DNA of 64,000 bases from CBDCVA01 sp965222935 [NCBI: Candidatus Latescibacterota bacterium] (lineage in GTDB: Bacteria; Latescibacterota; CBDCVA01). Position numbers and translations under genes: made by a program. Below are positions 28,202-36,607 of this stretch, piece by piece. Each line of letters starts with the position of its first letter. Position 1 is the stretch's first letter. Below the pieces are notes generated by a model. That model searched no databases and was not told the origin of the DNA. It worked only from the letters and a program-made list of their open reading frames with translations. The stretch lies in the NCBI GenBank assembly GCA_965222935.1, contig CBDCVA010000002.1:1488001-1552000 (forward strand), given 5' to 3'.

Positions 28202-29266
28202 CTAATGGTCCAGCCGGACCTCCCGCCCGGTCGCGGCTGATGCGTAGATGGCGTCGGTGATGCGCTGCAGGTTGCGGATCTCGCGAGGGCTCTGGGAGGG
28301 CTCGCCGCCTTTCTGGATCGCAGCGACGAACCGGGAGATCTCCCGATACACACTGTCGCCCCAGGAGGCCCCGACGCGGGGAGATTCAGCGTAGCCTGAG
28401 GGCGTGCGGTCGACGATTTCTCCGCCTTCATCCAACAGGACCGAAAGCGGCTGAAGCCCGAGCGTTCCTCGCTCGCAGATCATCTCGAAGCTGTAGTAGC
28501 TCTGGGGCCGCTCGTGCGCCCAGGTGCCCTCCAGGATGAGCGTGCCGCCGTCCGAGAGACGAATGTGAGCGGCGGCGATGTCCTCGACATCATAGCTCTC
28601 GCGCGCCTCGGGCGAGGGCGCGGTCTCCGCGCGCTTGAGGGGGAACAGGCGGTGAGTCGAACCCGCTACGGCGACCGGATCGGGGCTGCCCGCGACCCAT
28701 AGCGCAACGTCCAGGATGTGGATGGCGGTCGCGGCGAGAGCGCCCCCGCCGAAAACCCGTTTGACGATGAGCGCGTGCCACCAGGGGAGATCGGTGTAAT
28801 AGGTCCAGGCCCGGGTGTAAACCGGCCGCCCGACGGCCCCGGAAGCCACCAGCTCCCGCAGGACACCCGCCTCGGGCGAGTGGCGCATGTTGGTGCCGAC
28901 CTGAATGCGACGGCCAGCGGATTCGGCGGCCTCGAGCATCCTGTCCGCCTGATCGAGGTGCATGGCGAAGGGCTTCTCACACAGGACATGCGCGCCGGCT
29001 TCCAGCGCGGCGACGGTGACCTCACAGTGCGTGTCCGGCATCGTGCAGACGCTGACGAAATCAAGGTCGGCGGGCTCCAACAGAGTGCGGTAATCTCCGC
29101 TTACACGGGCTCCCGGCCAACGCCGCGAGGCCGCGGCCAGGCGCTCCGCGTTCAAGTCACACAAGGCGACGACATCCACGCCGTCGCCCAAACGGGCGTA
29201 GGCCTCGAAGTGGACCCGGCCCATGGTCCCGCAGCCGATGACGCCCACGCGCAAGGTTTCAGCCAT
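28202..29266 (-). CDS. Gfo/Idh/MocA-family oxidoreductase
   Basis: 354 residues. The N-terminal Rossmann fold starts LRVGVIGCGTMGRVHFEAYA, with FVSVCTMPDTHCEVTVAALE and HVLCEKPFAMHLDQADRM, the EKP motif of the family. The C-terminal dehydratase-like domain includes TAIHILDVALWVAG. The family oxidises or isomerises sugars, inositols and related polyols with bound NAD(P). It converges on the sulfatase gene, which suggests a shared carbohydrate substrate but does not prove it. Nothing convincing is seen in the 285 bp between it and ogt. Confidence 0.9.
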   Translation of the reverse strand: MAETLRVGVIGCGTMGRVHFEAYARLGDGVDVVALCDLNAERLAAASRRWPGARVSGDYRTLLEPADLDFVSVCTMPDTHCEVTVAALEAGAHVLCEKPFAMHLDQADRMLEAAESAGRRIQVGTNMRHSPEAGVLRELVASGAVGRPVYTRAWTYYTDLPWWHALIVKRVFGGGALAATAIHILDVALWVAGSPDPVAVAGSTHRLFPLKRAETAPSPEARESYDVEDIAAAHIRLSDGGTLILEGTWAHERPQSYYSFEMICERGTLGLQPLSVLLDEGGEIVDRTPSGYAESPRVGASWGDSVYREISRFVAAIQKGGEPSQSPREIRNLQRITDAIYASAATGREVRLDH

Positions 29267-29551
29267 CGAGGTCTCCGTTAAGCTTGCTCAACCCCTGGAA
29301 CCGGTCGCCGTCATGCCACGGCGTGCCGCTCAGCGGGAGGTCCGGCCCGTCCACCGCCGATCAGGAACCTCAGCGCTCATATTGTCCTCCCTTCCCGATG
29401 CGCGCAAGGTGTAGGGGGTGTCCACGCCGTCTTGGCTTTATCCCTCCGCTGCGCTATTTTCGATCGGTGATTCTGTACGAGGCTTCAGGCAAGGGATCGT
29501 CAGGTTCGATGCCGTCGGCAAGGTAAGGCGGCTTCATCTCGGGTTTGAGCC

Positions 29552-30124
29552 ATGCCACAGCCAAGGACAGCCAGGGGCACGTTCCCCTCACCGATAGGCG
29601 CTCTACATGCGGCGGCGACGGAGCACGGCGTCTGCGCTATGGCGCTGCCGGGGCACAAGCCAGATGAATGGCTTGTCCGGGTCGCGCGGAGGGTCGGGGG
29701 GCGCGCCGTCGAGGGGAACAACGCGGTCCTGGAGAGGCTACGGGAGGAGCTATGCCAGTACTTTGCGGGAGGCTTGAGCCAGTTCGAGACGCCGCTGGAC
29801 CTCCTGTGGGGTACGCCGTTCCAGCGGCGCGTCTGGGCAGCGCTCAGGAGCATCCCCTGCGGCCAGACCCGGAGCTATGGTTGGGTGGCCGAGGCCATTG
29901 GGAAGCCCACGGCCGCGCGCGCAGTGGGCCAGGCGGTTGGCTCCAACCCCATCCCCATCCTCATCCCCTGCCACAGGGTCATCGCATCCGATGGCTCACT
30001 GGGGGGCTTCGGTGGGGGGCTTGCGTGCAAGACAGCGCTGCTCTACACTGAAGGTGTGATTCCGGACCGCGCTGACCGCATAGAGCCCCCGTCACTGCAT
30101 GACCACCCCCGAACGCGGGGATAA
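29552..30124 (+). CDS. ogt: Methylated-DNA--protein-cysteine S-methyltransferase
   Basis: 190 residues. It repairs O6-alkylguanine by transferring the alkyl group to Cys-140 in the PCHRV motif. Preceding landmarks are GTPFQRRVWAALRSIP and GQTRSYGWVAEAIGKPTAAR, the helix-turn-helix DNA-binding part. After GGFGGGL the usual KRWLL-type sequence is altered to ACKTALLYTEG, and a 20-residue extension follows. The 3' end overlaps the glycosyltransferase gene by 26 bp, so it heads the rightward glycan operon although its job is DNA repair. Confidence 0.93.
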   Translation: MPQPRTARGTFPSPIGALHAAATEHGVCAMALPGHKPDEWLVRVARRVGGRAVEGNNAVLERLREELCQYFAGGLSQFETPLDLLWGTPFQRRVWAALRSIPCGQTRSYGWVAEAIGKPTAARAVGQAVGSNPIPILIPCHRVIASDGSLGGFGGGLACKTALLYTEGVIPDRADRIEPPSLHDHPRTRG

Positions 30125-30890
30125 AGAGGTCCCCGCCCCGCCAGCTCCCCGCAGGCGAAGGCGTCGCCGCCGGAGATCGAGCGCTAGACCGTCCCCGAAC
30201 ACCAGGCGCCCGCTGCTCACGGTGATCATCCCGGTCTATAACGAGGGAGCGACGATTGCGGAGGTGATCGCCCGCGTGCGGGGGACGCCCGAGGAGAAAC
30301 AACTCATCGTCGTGGACGATGGCTCGACCGACGCGACGCCCGAGCTCCTCGAGAGCGTCGTCGGGCCCGACCTCGTCGTCCTGCGCCATGAGCGCAACCG
30401 AGGCAAGGGGGCAGCGCTCAGGACCGCTCAGCCCGAGGTGCGCGGCGAGATCGTCGTCATCCAGGACGCCGATCTGGAGTACGATCCGCGCGACTATCCG
30501 AAGCTCCTGGCCCCCATCCTCGAAGGCCACGCCGATGTCGTCTACGGCTCGCGCTTTCTGGGCGGACCGCACCGGGTGCTCCTGTTCTGGCACTACATGG
30601 GCAACAAAGCCATCACGATGCTCTCGAATTGGGTCACGAACCTGAATCTCACCGATATGGAGACGGGCTACAAGGCCTTCCGCGCACCCATCTTCACCGG
30701 CCTGCGCCTGAGGTCCGAGCGCTTCGGTATCGAACCGGAACTGACGGCGAAGATCGCCAGGGGGCGCCACCGCCTCTACGAGGTGCCCATCAGCTACTAC
30801 GGCCGCGACTACGCGGAGGGCAAGAAGATCACCTGGCGAGACGGCCTCGCGGCGCTCTATTGGATCGTACGCTTCCGGCTTTTCGATTGA
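30099..30890 (+). CDS. Family 2 glycosyltransferase (dolichyl-phosphate-mannose synthase-like)
   Basis: 263 residues. After a polybasic N-terminus with nine consecutive Arg, the GT-A domain gives LTVIIPVYNEGATI, IVVDDGSTD and IQDADLEYDP, the last carrying the metal-binding DxD. METGYKAFR is typical of polyprenyl-phosphate sugar transferases. No transmembrane helix is present, so the Arg tract may help it sit on the inner membrane. It probably loads a sugar onto a polyprenyl phosphate that the next protein uses or flips. The gene overlaps ogt and ends 4 bp before the next start. Confidence 0.88.
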   Translation: MTTPERGDKEVPAPPAPRRRRRRRRRSSARPSPNTRRPLLTVIIPVYNEGATIAEVIARVRGTPEEKQLIVVDDGSTDATPELLESVVGPDLVVLRHERNRGKGAALRTAQPEVRGEIVVIQDADLEYDPRDYPKLLAPILEGHADVVYGSRFLGGPHRVLLFWHYMGNKAITMLSNWVTNLNLTDMETGYKAFRAPIFTGLRLRSERFGIEPELTAKIARGRHRLYEVPISYYGRDYAEGKKITWRDGLAALYWIVRFRLFD

Positions 30891-30894
30891 CCTC

Positions 30895-31905
30895 GTGAGC
30901 CTCCGTCGAACGAACCTGCTGGGGATCGCCACGAGCGTCGTGGCGCTCGCGCTCATCCTATGGCACGCGGATCGCGTGGACTTCGCGGCTCTGGGCCGTA
31001 CGCTCGCCACGGTGGACCTCGTCTGGCTCTCGCTGGCTCTCGGGATGCTCACGGTCAGCTTCATCCCCCGGGTCACGCGCTGGAGGCGGCTTTTGAGGCC
31101 CATCGCAAGGGTGTCCGTGGGCGCGACGGCGGAGATCACCCTGATCGGCTGGATGGCGAACAACGTCCTGCCCGCGCGGATCGGCGAGCTCGTGCGAGCG
31201 GGGCTCATGGCGCGGCGGACGGGCGCTCGGGCCGCGTCCGTCTTCGCAACGGTCGTCGTCGAACGGATTCTCGATGGGCTGACGCTCGTCATGATCCTAG
31301 GCGTAACCCTCCCCTTCCGAGCCTGGCCCTCGTGGGCGACGACGCTCGGTGCTTTCGCAGCGATGCTCTTCGTGGGGGCGCTGGCCCTGATTGCCGGGCT
31401 GCGGCGCTGGCGAGGCGCCGTTTCGGGGCTGGGCAGGCGCGTGGCCGAGCGGCTCCCGGCGAAGATCGGAAGGCTGGGACGGGAGATGGGCGGTGCCTTC
31501 GTCTCGGGCCTTGATATCCTGGCCGAGACGCGCGCGTACGGGGCGCTCGCCCTCGAATCCCTTCTGGTGTGGGGCGTGGAGGTCATCTTCATCCAGTGGG
31601 CGCTCTTGGCCTTCGGGTTCGAGCTTCCGCTGTACGGCGCGGCGTTCGTGCTCGCGGTGCTCAATCTGGGCCTGATCTTCCCGTCCGCGCCGGGCTTCGT
31701 CGGGACGTTCCACCTCTTCACGGTGCTCAGCCTGGCTCCCTTCGGGATCGAGGGGTCGGAGGCGCTCGGCTTCGCCATCGGGTTCCACGCCGTTCAGTAT
31801 TTCCCGGTCACGATCCTGGGCCTTATCTTGCTCGCGCGCATCGGGCTTTCCGTCCGAGCGCTGGGTGAGGCGGCGCGAGAGGGTGTGCCGGGCAAAGGCG
31901 CGTAG
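30895..31905 (+). CDS. Flippase-like / LPG-synthase transmembrane family membrane protein
   Basis: 336 residues starting at GTG, with about eight hydrophobic segments. WMANNVLPARIGELVRA, with its conserved N-x-x-P-x-R-x-G-E, is the hallmark of the UPF0104/AglD/LPG_synthase_TM family. The end LNLGLIFPSAPGFVGTFH also fits. Proteins of this group often sit beside DPM1-like transferases and are proposed to move or use polyprenyl-linked sugars, as the neighbour here suggests. The exact substrate is an inference. Confidence 0.85.
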   Translation: MSLRRTNLLGIATSVVALALILWHADRVDFAALGRTLATVDLVWLSLALGMLTVSFIPRVTRWRRLLRPIARVSVGATAEITLIGWMANNVLPARIGELVRAGLMARRTGARAASVFATVVVERILDGLTLVMILGVTLPFRAWPSWATTLGAFAAMLFVGALALIAGLRRWRGAVSGLGRRVAERLPAKIGRLGREMGGAFVSGLDILAETRAYGALALESLLVWGVEVIFIQWALLAFGFELPLYGAAFVLAVLNLGLIFPSAPGFVGTFHLFTVLSLAPFGIEGSEALGFAIGFHAVQYFPVTILGLILLARIGLSVRALGEAAREGVPGKGA

Positions 31906-31926
31906 TCGAGCGAAGAGACAAAATCG

Positions 31927-33021
31927 ATGCGGGTGCTCCTGGTCGTCGGTGCGAGGCCGAACTTCATGAAGGCCGCCCCAATCCACCGCGCCCTTTCCCG
32001 GCGCGAAGGCGTAACGCCTCTTCTGGTCCACACGGGTCAACACTACGATAAGAACATGTCGGACGTCTTCTTCCGTGATCTAGACCTGCCGAAGCCGGAC
32101 CGCTACCTCGGCGTCGGACCCGGCTCGCAGGGGGAGCAAACGGGTCGGGTGATGATCGCGTTCGAGCCTGCCCTTGGAGAGCTCGAACCCGACTGGGTGG
32201 TCGTGGTGGGAGACGTGAACTCCACGCTGGCCTGCGCGCTGGACAGCGTCAAGGCGGGCATCCCCACAGTGCACGTCGAGGCGGGTCTGCGCAGTCGCGA
32301 CCGGACGATGCCCGAGGAGATCAACCGGATCGCAACCGACGCCATCTGCGACCTGCTTTTCGCCCCCTCCCGCGACGCGGAGGCGAACCTACGCGCCGAG
32401 GGAGTCTCACCCGCAAAGATCGTGTTTTGCGGCAACGTCATGATCGACACCCTGCGCCAGCACGAGGCTGCCGCCGCCCAGTCCGCGATCCTCGACGAAC
32501 TGGAGCTCCCGTCCGGCGGGTATGCGCTCGTCACCGCGCACCGCCCGGCGAACGTGGACAACCCGGACACATTGGGAAAACTACTGGACATCATCGAGGA
32601 TACAGCGGAGCGGCTCCCGGTCGTCTTCCCGATGCACCCGAGGACGGGTAACGCGATCCAGGAGGCAGGAATGGCGGCGCGCATCGCTCGGTGGCGAGGG
32701 GTCCGCGTCATCGAGCCGGTCAGCTACCTGACGATGCTGCGATTGGAGAAGTGCGCTCGCGTGGCCCTGACCGATTCCGCGGGCGTGCAGGAGGAGACCA
32801 CCGTCTTCGGCGTCCCGTGCCTGACGCTGCGGACGACCACGGAGCGGCCTATTACCGTCGAGGTGGGCACCAACGAGGTCGTGGCACTCGACCGCGAACG
32901 CATCCGGCGGGCGCTTGATGCCATCCTCGCCGGTCGATGGAAGAGCGGCACGGTCCCCGAACGGTGGGACGGCCGGGCAGCCGAGCGGGTCGTCGACGCT
33001 CTGCTCGAAAGGGGCGGCTGA
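31927..33021 (+). CDS. wecB: UDP-N-acetylglucosamine 2-epimerase (non-hydrolysing)
   Basis: 364 residues. It interconverts UDP-GlcNAc and UDP-ManNAc for surface polysaccharide synthesis. Landmarks are VGARPNFMKAAPIHRAL, VHTGQHYDKNMSD, VHVEAGLRSRD, TMPEEINR and the late DSAGVQEE of the GT-B fold. It lies 21 bp after the flippase-like gene and overlaps the next gene by a few bases. glmS at 3484-5334 supplies the GlcN-6-P that would lead to its substrate. Confidence 0.95.
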   Translation: MRVLLVVGARPNFMKAAPIHRALSRREGVTPLLVHTGQHYDKNMSDVFFRDLDLPKPDRYLGVGPGSQGEQTGRVMIAFEPALGELEPDWVVVVGDVNSTLACALDSVKAGIPTVHVEAGLRSRDRTMPEEINRIATDAICDLLFAPSRDAEANLRAEGVSPAKIVFCGNVMIDTLRQHEAAAAQSAILDELELPSGGYALVTAHRPANVDNPDTLGKLLDIIEDTAERLPVVFPMHPRTGNAIQEAGMAARIARWRGVRVIEPVSYLTMLRLEKCARVALTDSAGVQEETTVFGVPCLTLRTTTERPITVEVGTNEVVALDRERIRRALDAILAGRWKSGTVPERWDGRAAERVVDALLERGG

Positions 33022-34052
33022 GAATCGCCGTTACGCATAGCCCCTTCACTCTCGCCCCGCAGTCTTGCGGCCGCGCCTGGGGCACCGAGGTCGTGGTAGC
33101 CCACGACAAAAGCACTATCGCCTCGGGATCACTTGCCGGGCGCGGGCTCGGCGAGGTGTGTACCCTTGAACGCGAGGCCCTACTGGGTCCACGGGGCAGT
33201 GCCCTCACGCCGGAAGATGGTTTCCCCTTGACGGTCAAGCTCATCGACTCCACGGAGGGTCCGCTCAGCGTGCAGGTCCATCCCGACAAAACCGAAGCGT
33301 GGGTGGCGCTCGGCGCGGACCCCGAGGCGTCCATTCTGGCGGGCCTGGACCTCTATGCCCTCGATCTCGAGCGGGCGCGGTCGCTCACCATCGCCAAAAT
33401 CACCGAGGGGCTCAAGCGCTATACGCTGCCCCCTTACGAAGCGATTCTCCTGCCCGCGGGGACTGTTCACGGCCTGGGACAGGGCATCCGCATCTGGGAA
33501 GTGGCTCACGGTCGCGATGTGACCTACCGACTTCACGACTGGGGCCGTCCAAGGCCATTGCATGTCACCGAGGCGCGCTCAGCCATGCGACCGAAGCTCC
33601 GCCCAGAGCCGGGGGAAGGAATCACTTGCCGGGAGAATGGCTGGGAGCACCACCTGCTTGCGGCCGCTGAGCCATTCCTGGTCGAGCGCATCGTAGCAAC
33701 CGGCGCATGGCGGGGAGATACGGGCGGAAGTTCATTCCATCTACTCACCTGCATCACCGGCAGCGGCGCCCTGAGCTCAGGGCGCTTCGAGCCTGAAGAC
33801 CCCCCTGAGCCTATCGAAGGATGCCACATGGAGGTACGAGAAGGCGCGACGGCCCTGGTGCCCGCGGCGGCTGGAATCTACCGCGTCGAGGCACAAGGTG
33901 CGAGCGCCTGGATGCGGTGCTTCGTCCCCGACCTGGCGGCGGATGTCATCGAGCCAGCGCGCGCCGGGGGCCACGACGATGGGGCCATCGCCGCGCTGGG
34001 CGGCCCATCCGAGACCAACCCCCTTTTGTGCCTGCTCGAGGCATCGGGATGA
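33018..34052 (+). CDS. manA: Mannose-6-phosphate isomerase-like protein (type I cupin)
   Basis: About 344 residues. It would interconvert fructose-6-P and mannose-6-P for GDP-mannose supply. Zn-site landmarks are PLSVQVHPDKTEAW (His, His and Glu region), YEAILLPAGTVHGLGQG with a His, and IWEVAHGRDVTYRLHDWGR. No ATG, GTG or TTG lies close to where homologues begin. CTG at 33018, overlapping the wecB TGA and preceded by AAAGGGG, is the best placed. The alternatives are ATG 32937 or GTG 32964, which overlap wecB by 85 or 58 bp. The stop overlaps the next start (ATGA). Confidence 0.8.
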   Translation: MRIAVTHSPFTLAPQSCGRAWGTEVVVAHDKSTIASGSLAGRGLGEVCTLEREALLGPRGSALTPEDGFPLTVKLIDSTEGPLSVQVHPDKTEAWVALGADPEASILAGLDLYALDLERARSLTIAKITEGLKRYTLPPYEAILLPAGTVHGLGQGIRIWEVAHGRDVTYRLHDWGRPRPLHVTEARSAMRPKLRPEPGEGITCRENGWEHHLLAAAEPFLVERIVATGAWRGDTGGSSFHLLTCITGSGALSSGRFEPEDPPEPIEGCHMEVREGATALVPAAAGIYRVEAQGASAWMRCFVPDLAADVIEPARAGGHDDGAIAALGGPSETNPLLCLLEASG

Positions 34053-35350
34053 GCCGCGTGGACGCTGAGCGGATCGTCGTCATGGGCGCTGGCCCCGTGG
34101 GGCTGGTGACCGCCGCCTGTCTGGCGGACTGGGGACACGAGGTTGTGGTATCCGACACCGATGCCGAGCGCATCGAGCGCCTGGAGAAGGGCGAGGTGGT
34201 GGTTTATGAACCGGGGCTGCCCGAGCTCGTCACAGCCGGCCGCAGTCGTGGCAGGCTACGTTTCACGATCGATGGAGCCGAGGCCATGGCCTCAGCCGAG
34301 ATCATCTTCCTGTGCGTGGGAACGTCGGACCTCTCGCATCTGGAGAAAGCGGCCCACACTGCCGCACGGGCGGCTTCCGAGGCGCTTCTCGTCGTCAAGA
34401 GCACCGCGCCGCCCGGGACCTGCCGGCGCCTGGCCGAGAGCCTGGGCGGAACGCTCACCGTCGTCTCCAACCCGGAATTTCTGCGGGAAGGGAGTGCCGT
34501 CGAGGATTTTCAGAGGCCGGACCGCATGATCATCGGCGCGTTGCGGCCCGAGGAGGCTCTGGCGCTGCGCGATGGGATCTACGCGCCCTTGATCGCGGGG
34601 GGAACACCCTGCCTGATCACCACCCTGGAGGCCGCGGAGCTGGTCAAGTGCGGGTCCAACGCCTTCCTGGCGATGAAAGTCGCCTTCATCAACGAATTGG
34701 CTCGGCTTGCGGGGAGGGTCGATGCGGATGTGCTTGCCGTCGCCGAGGGGATGGGGCTTGACCCCCGGATCGGCCCCGCTTTCCTGCGACCGGGGCCCGG
34801 CTTCGGCGGCTCATGCCTGCCCAAGGACACCCGGATGCTCGCCGCTACGGCCCGAGACCTCGAAAGCCCCCTACGCTTGGTTGAAGCGACCGTCGCGGCG
34901 AACGAGGCGCACATGGGGTGGATCGCAGAAGTGCTCGGAACAGCGCTGGGGGGGAGCCTCGCCGGGAAGACGTTGGGCGTCTTGGGCCTGGCGTTCAAGG
35001 CCGGGACCGACGACGTGCGCGATGCACCCGCGCATACGATCCTGCCGCCCCTAATGGCCGATGGCGCCCGCATCCGGGCGTACGACCCCAAAGCGCTCCA
35101 GAGCGCCTTGGCGGCCCTGCCCGAGCTCGTGCCCTGCTCCAGTGCCGAGGCGGTCGCCCAAGGCGCCGATGCCCTGCTGCTGCTCACGGAATGGGAGGCT
35201 TTCAAGGAGCTGGACCTGGGGGGATTGCGGGGAATCATGCGCCCGCCCCCGCAAGCGGAACCGCCGGTCTTCATGGACGCGCGCAATCTCCTTGATCCCG
35301 AGACGGTCCGAGCCGCGGGCTTCCGCTACATCGGTGTCGGGCGGAGCTGA
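34049..35350 (+). CDS. ugd: UDP-glucose 6-dehydrogenase
   Basis: 433 residues from ATG 34049, which overlaps the manA stop. It oxidises UDP-glucose to UDP-glucuronate with two NAD+. Visible features are the NAD loop VVMGAGPVGLV, VYEPGLPEL, NPEFLREGSAVEDF, and the catalytic Cys-256 in GFGGSCLPKDTRM. LGLAFKAGTDDVRDAP and the C-terminal UDP-binding domain follow. A longer in-frame start at 33821 is rejected because it lies deep in manA. The product would feed the UDP-glucuronate decarboxylase-like enzyme at 2341-3303. Confidence 0.95.
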   Translation: MSRVDAERIVVMGAGPVGLVTAACLADWGHEVVVSDTDAERIERLEKGEVVVYEPGLPELVTAGRSRGRLRFTIDGAEAMASAEIIFLCVGTSDLSHLEKAAHTAARAASEALLVVKSTAPPGTCRRLAESLGGTLTVVSNPEFLREGSAVEDFQRPDRMIIGALRPEEALALRDGIYAPLIAGGTPCLITTLEAAELVKCGSNAFLAMKVAFINELARLAGRVDADVLAVAEGMGLDPRIGPAFLRPGPGFGGSCLPKDTRMLAATARDLESPLRLVEATVAANEAHMGWIAEVLGTALGGSLAGKTLGVLGLAFKAGTDDVRDAPAHTILPPLMADGARIRAYDPKALQSALAALPELVPCSSAEAVAQGADALLLLTEWEAFKELDLGGLRGIMRPPPQAEPPVFMDARNLLDPETVRAAGFRYIGVGRS

Positions 35351-35404
35351 GCGGGGTCGGCCCTTCCCCGAAAGGAACGCTCAGACAGGGTATTCAAAAG
35401 AGGG

Positions 35405-35433
35405 TTGCAACCAACTGAGAGCGCGCCTATATT
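35405..35433 (+). promoter_or_regulatory. Putative sigma-70 promoter of pyrE
   Basis: TTGCAA at 35405 and TATATT at 35428 are separated by 17 bp. It lies 163 bp before the pyrE start, leaving a long leader without an obvious attenuator. Confidence 0.5.
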
Positions 35434-35595
35434 GGCAGGAGATGACCGGTGTCGGGGATTGGTGGCCTTCAGGTTGTCGGCTGTATCGATGTTGCAGTGG
35501 CCAATTCTTCCCTAGCACCTTCCACCCTATAAGTTGTGGCGTCTCAGGGGCTTACCGGACATCAAATGCCGGCAGCGGCCCATAGGCGGCTGAGA

Positions 35596-36177
35596 ATGTC
35601 GCGAACTCGCCTCCTGAAGATCCTTCTCGATACTTCGTTCCATTCCGGTGAGACCGAGGCGTATCCCTTGTCCTCTGGAGTCTCCAGTGAGTACTACGTC
35701 GATTGCAAGATGGTGCTCTCGTACGCAGAGGCGCGAGAGTTGGCCGCAGAACTGATTCTTGAGCGATTAGGTGATACCAGCATCGATGCTGTCGGCGGCA
35801 TGGCCCTGGGTGCCTATCCAATAGCTACCGCCGTCTCTGATGCTATCTACAGGAAGACGAAGCAAAGCGTCCGGGCTTTTGTGATCAGGAAGGAGGCAAA
35901 AAAATATGGATTGAAGAAATTCCTTGAAGGGGACGTAGGAGGATGTCACACAGCACTTATCGTTGACGACGTTGTCACTACGGGAAATTCAACGATCGAG
36001 GCGATTCGCCGATGCCAGGAAGAAGGGTTGGAAGTAGTAAAAGCCATAGTCCTCGTGGATCGGCAAGAAGTGGAAGGAAAAGAGAAGATCGAGCGTTTGG
36101 GTGTCCCATTCGAGGCGCTCTTTACGCTCCAAGACCTGCTGCAACCCGGAAAGCACTCTCATGCCGCAACAGCTTGA
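35596..36177 (+). CDS. pyrE: Orotate phosphoribosyltransferase
   Basis: 193 residues from ATG 35596. It makes OMP from orotate and PRPP in pyrimidine synthesis. The PRPP loop is ALIVDDVVTTGNSTIEAI. The preceding FVIRKEAKKYGLKKFLEGD is the mobile catalytic loop with its Lys residues. SSEYYVDCKMVLSYAEARE forms the N-terminal substrate region. The GC content is lower than in the upstream operon. A small gene overlaps its 3' end by 17 bp, and a terminator follows at 36503, so the two form their own operon. Confidence 0.93.
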   Translation: MSRTRLLKILLDTSFHSGETEAYPLSSGVSSEYYVDCKMVLSYAEARELAAELILERLGDTSIDAVGGMALGAYPIATAVSDAIYRKTKQSVRAFVIRKEAKKYGLKKFLEGDVGGCHTALIVDDVVTTGNSTIEAIRRCQEEGLEVVKAIVLVDRQEVEGKEKIERLGVPFEALFTLQDLLQPGKHSHAATA

Positions 36178-36466
36178 AACTCTGGTCCGCGACGGTCTCT
36201 ATCACGAGAATCTTCTGAAGCTGACTTGTCTATGCGAGGAACTTTTCGATCAAAATCCGACTCTATATGCCATTTTATCTTTTATTTTCAATAACTTAGC
36301 CGAGGAATACAACGGGCAAAGCATCAGTACGGAGAGGTATGACACAATCGTGGTGGGCCTGCAAGAGCCGCTCCTCAAGGCTATCGGTACACAGGAAAGC
36401 TCTGCGGATGACATCCTTGGTCGGCTGAACGATCTTCTGAGAGCTTTCAAGGCCCTGGAACCCTAG
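36161..36466 (+). CDS. Small helical protein of unknown function coupled to pyrE
   Basis: 101 residues from ATG 36161, with GGAAAG 9 bp upstream. It is predicted to be mostly helical and acidic, with NLLKLTCLCEELFDQNPTLY and ISTERYDTIVVGLQEPLL, and shows no membrane segment or catalytic motif. The start overlaps the last codons of pyrE, so it is co-translated. I do not recognise the family. Confidence 0.6.
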   Translation: MPQQLETLVRDGLYHENLLKLTCLCEELFDQNPTLYAILSFIFNNLAEEYNGQSISTERYDTIVVGLQEPLLKAIGTQESSADDILGRLNDLLRAFKALEP

Positions 36467-36502
36467 CCTCGGTTCTGCCGCTAGCCGAATCTGACAAGTC
36501 AA

Positions 36503-36524
36503 GCCGCCGTTGGGCGGCGTTTTC
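36503..36524 (+). terminator. Rho-independent terminator after the pyrE operon
   Basis: GCCGCC and GGCGGC form a 6-bp stem with a GTTG loop, followed by GTTTTC, 36 bp after the small gene's stop. Confidence 0.75.
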
Positions 36525-36607
36525 ATGTACGCTCCTATCTGACCCACTCGCCCCGGAGCCTGTCGAGCTTGTTCGCCGCCGCAATCGCGCCTATCTTCGT
36601 GCGCGCC

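Noticed and set aside
28202-29266. Sulfatase and Gfo/Idh/MocA genes as one operon
   Set aside because: They are convergent, so they cannot share a transcript even if they act on related substrates.
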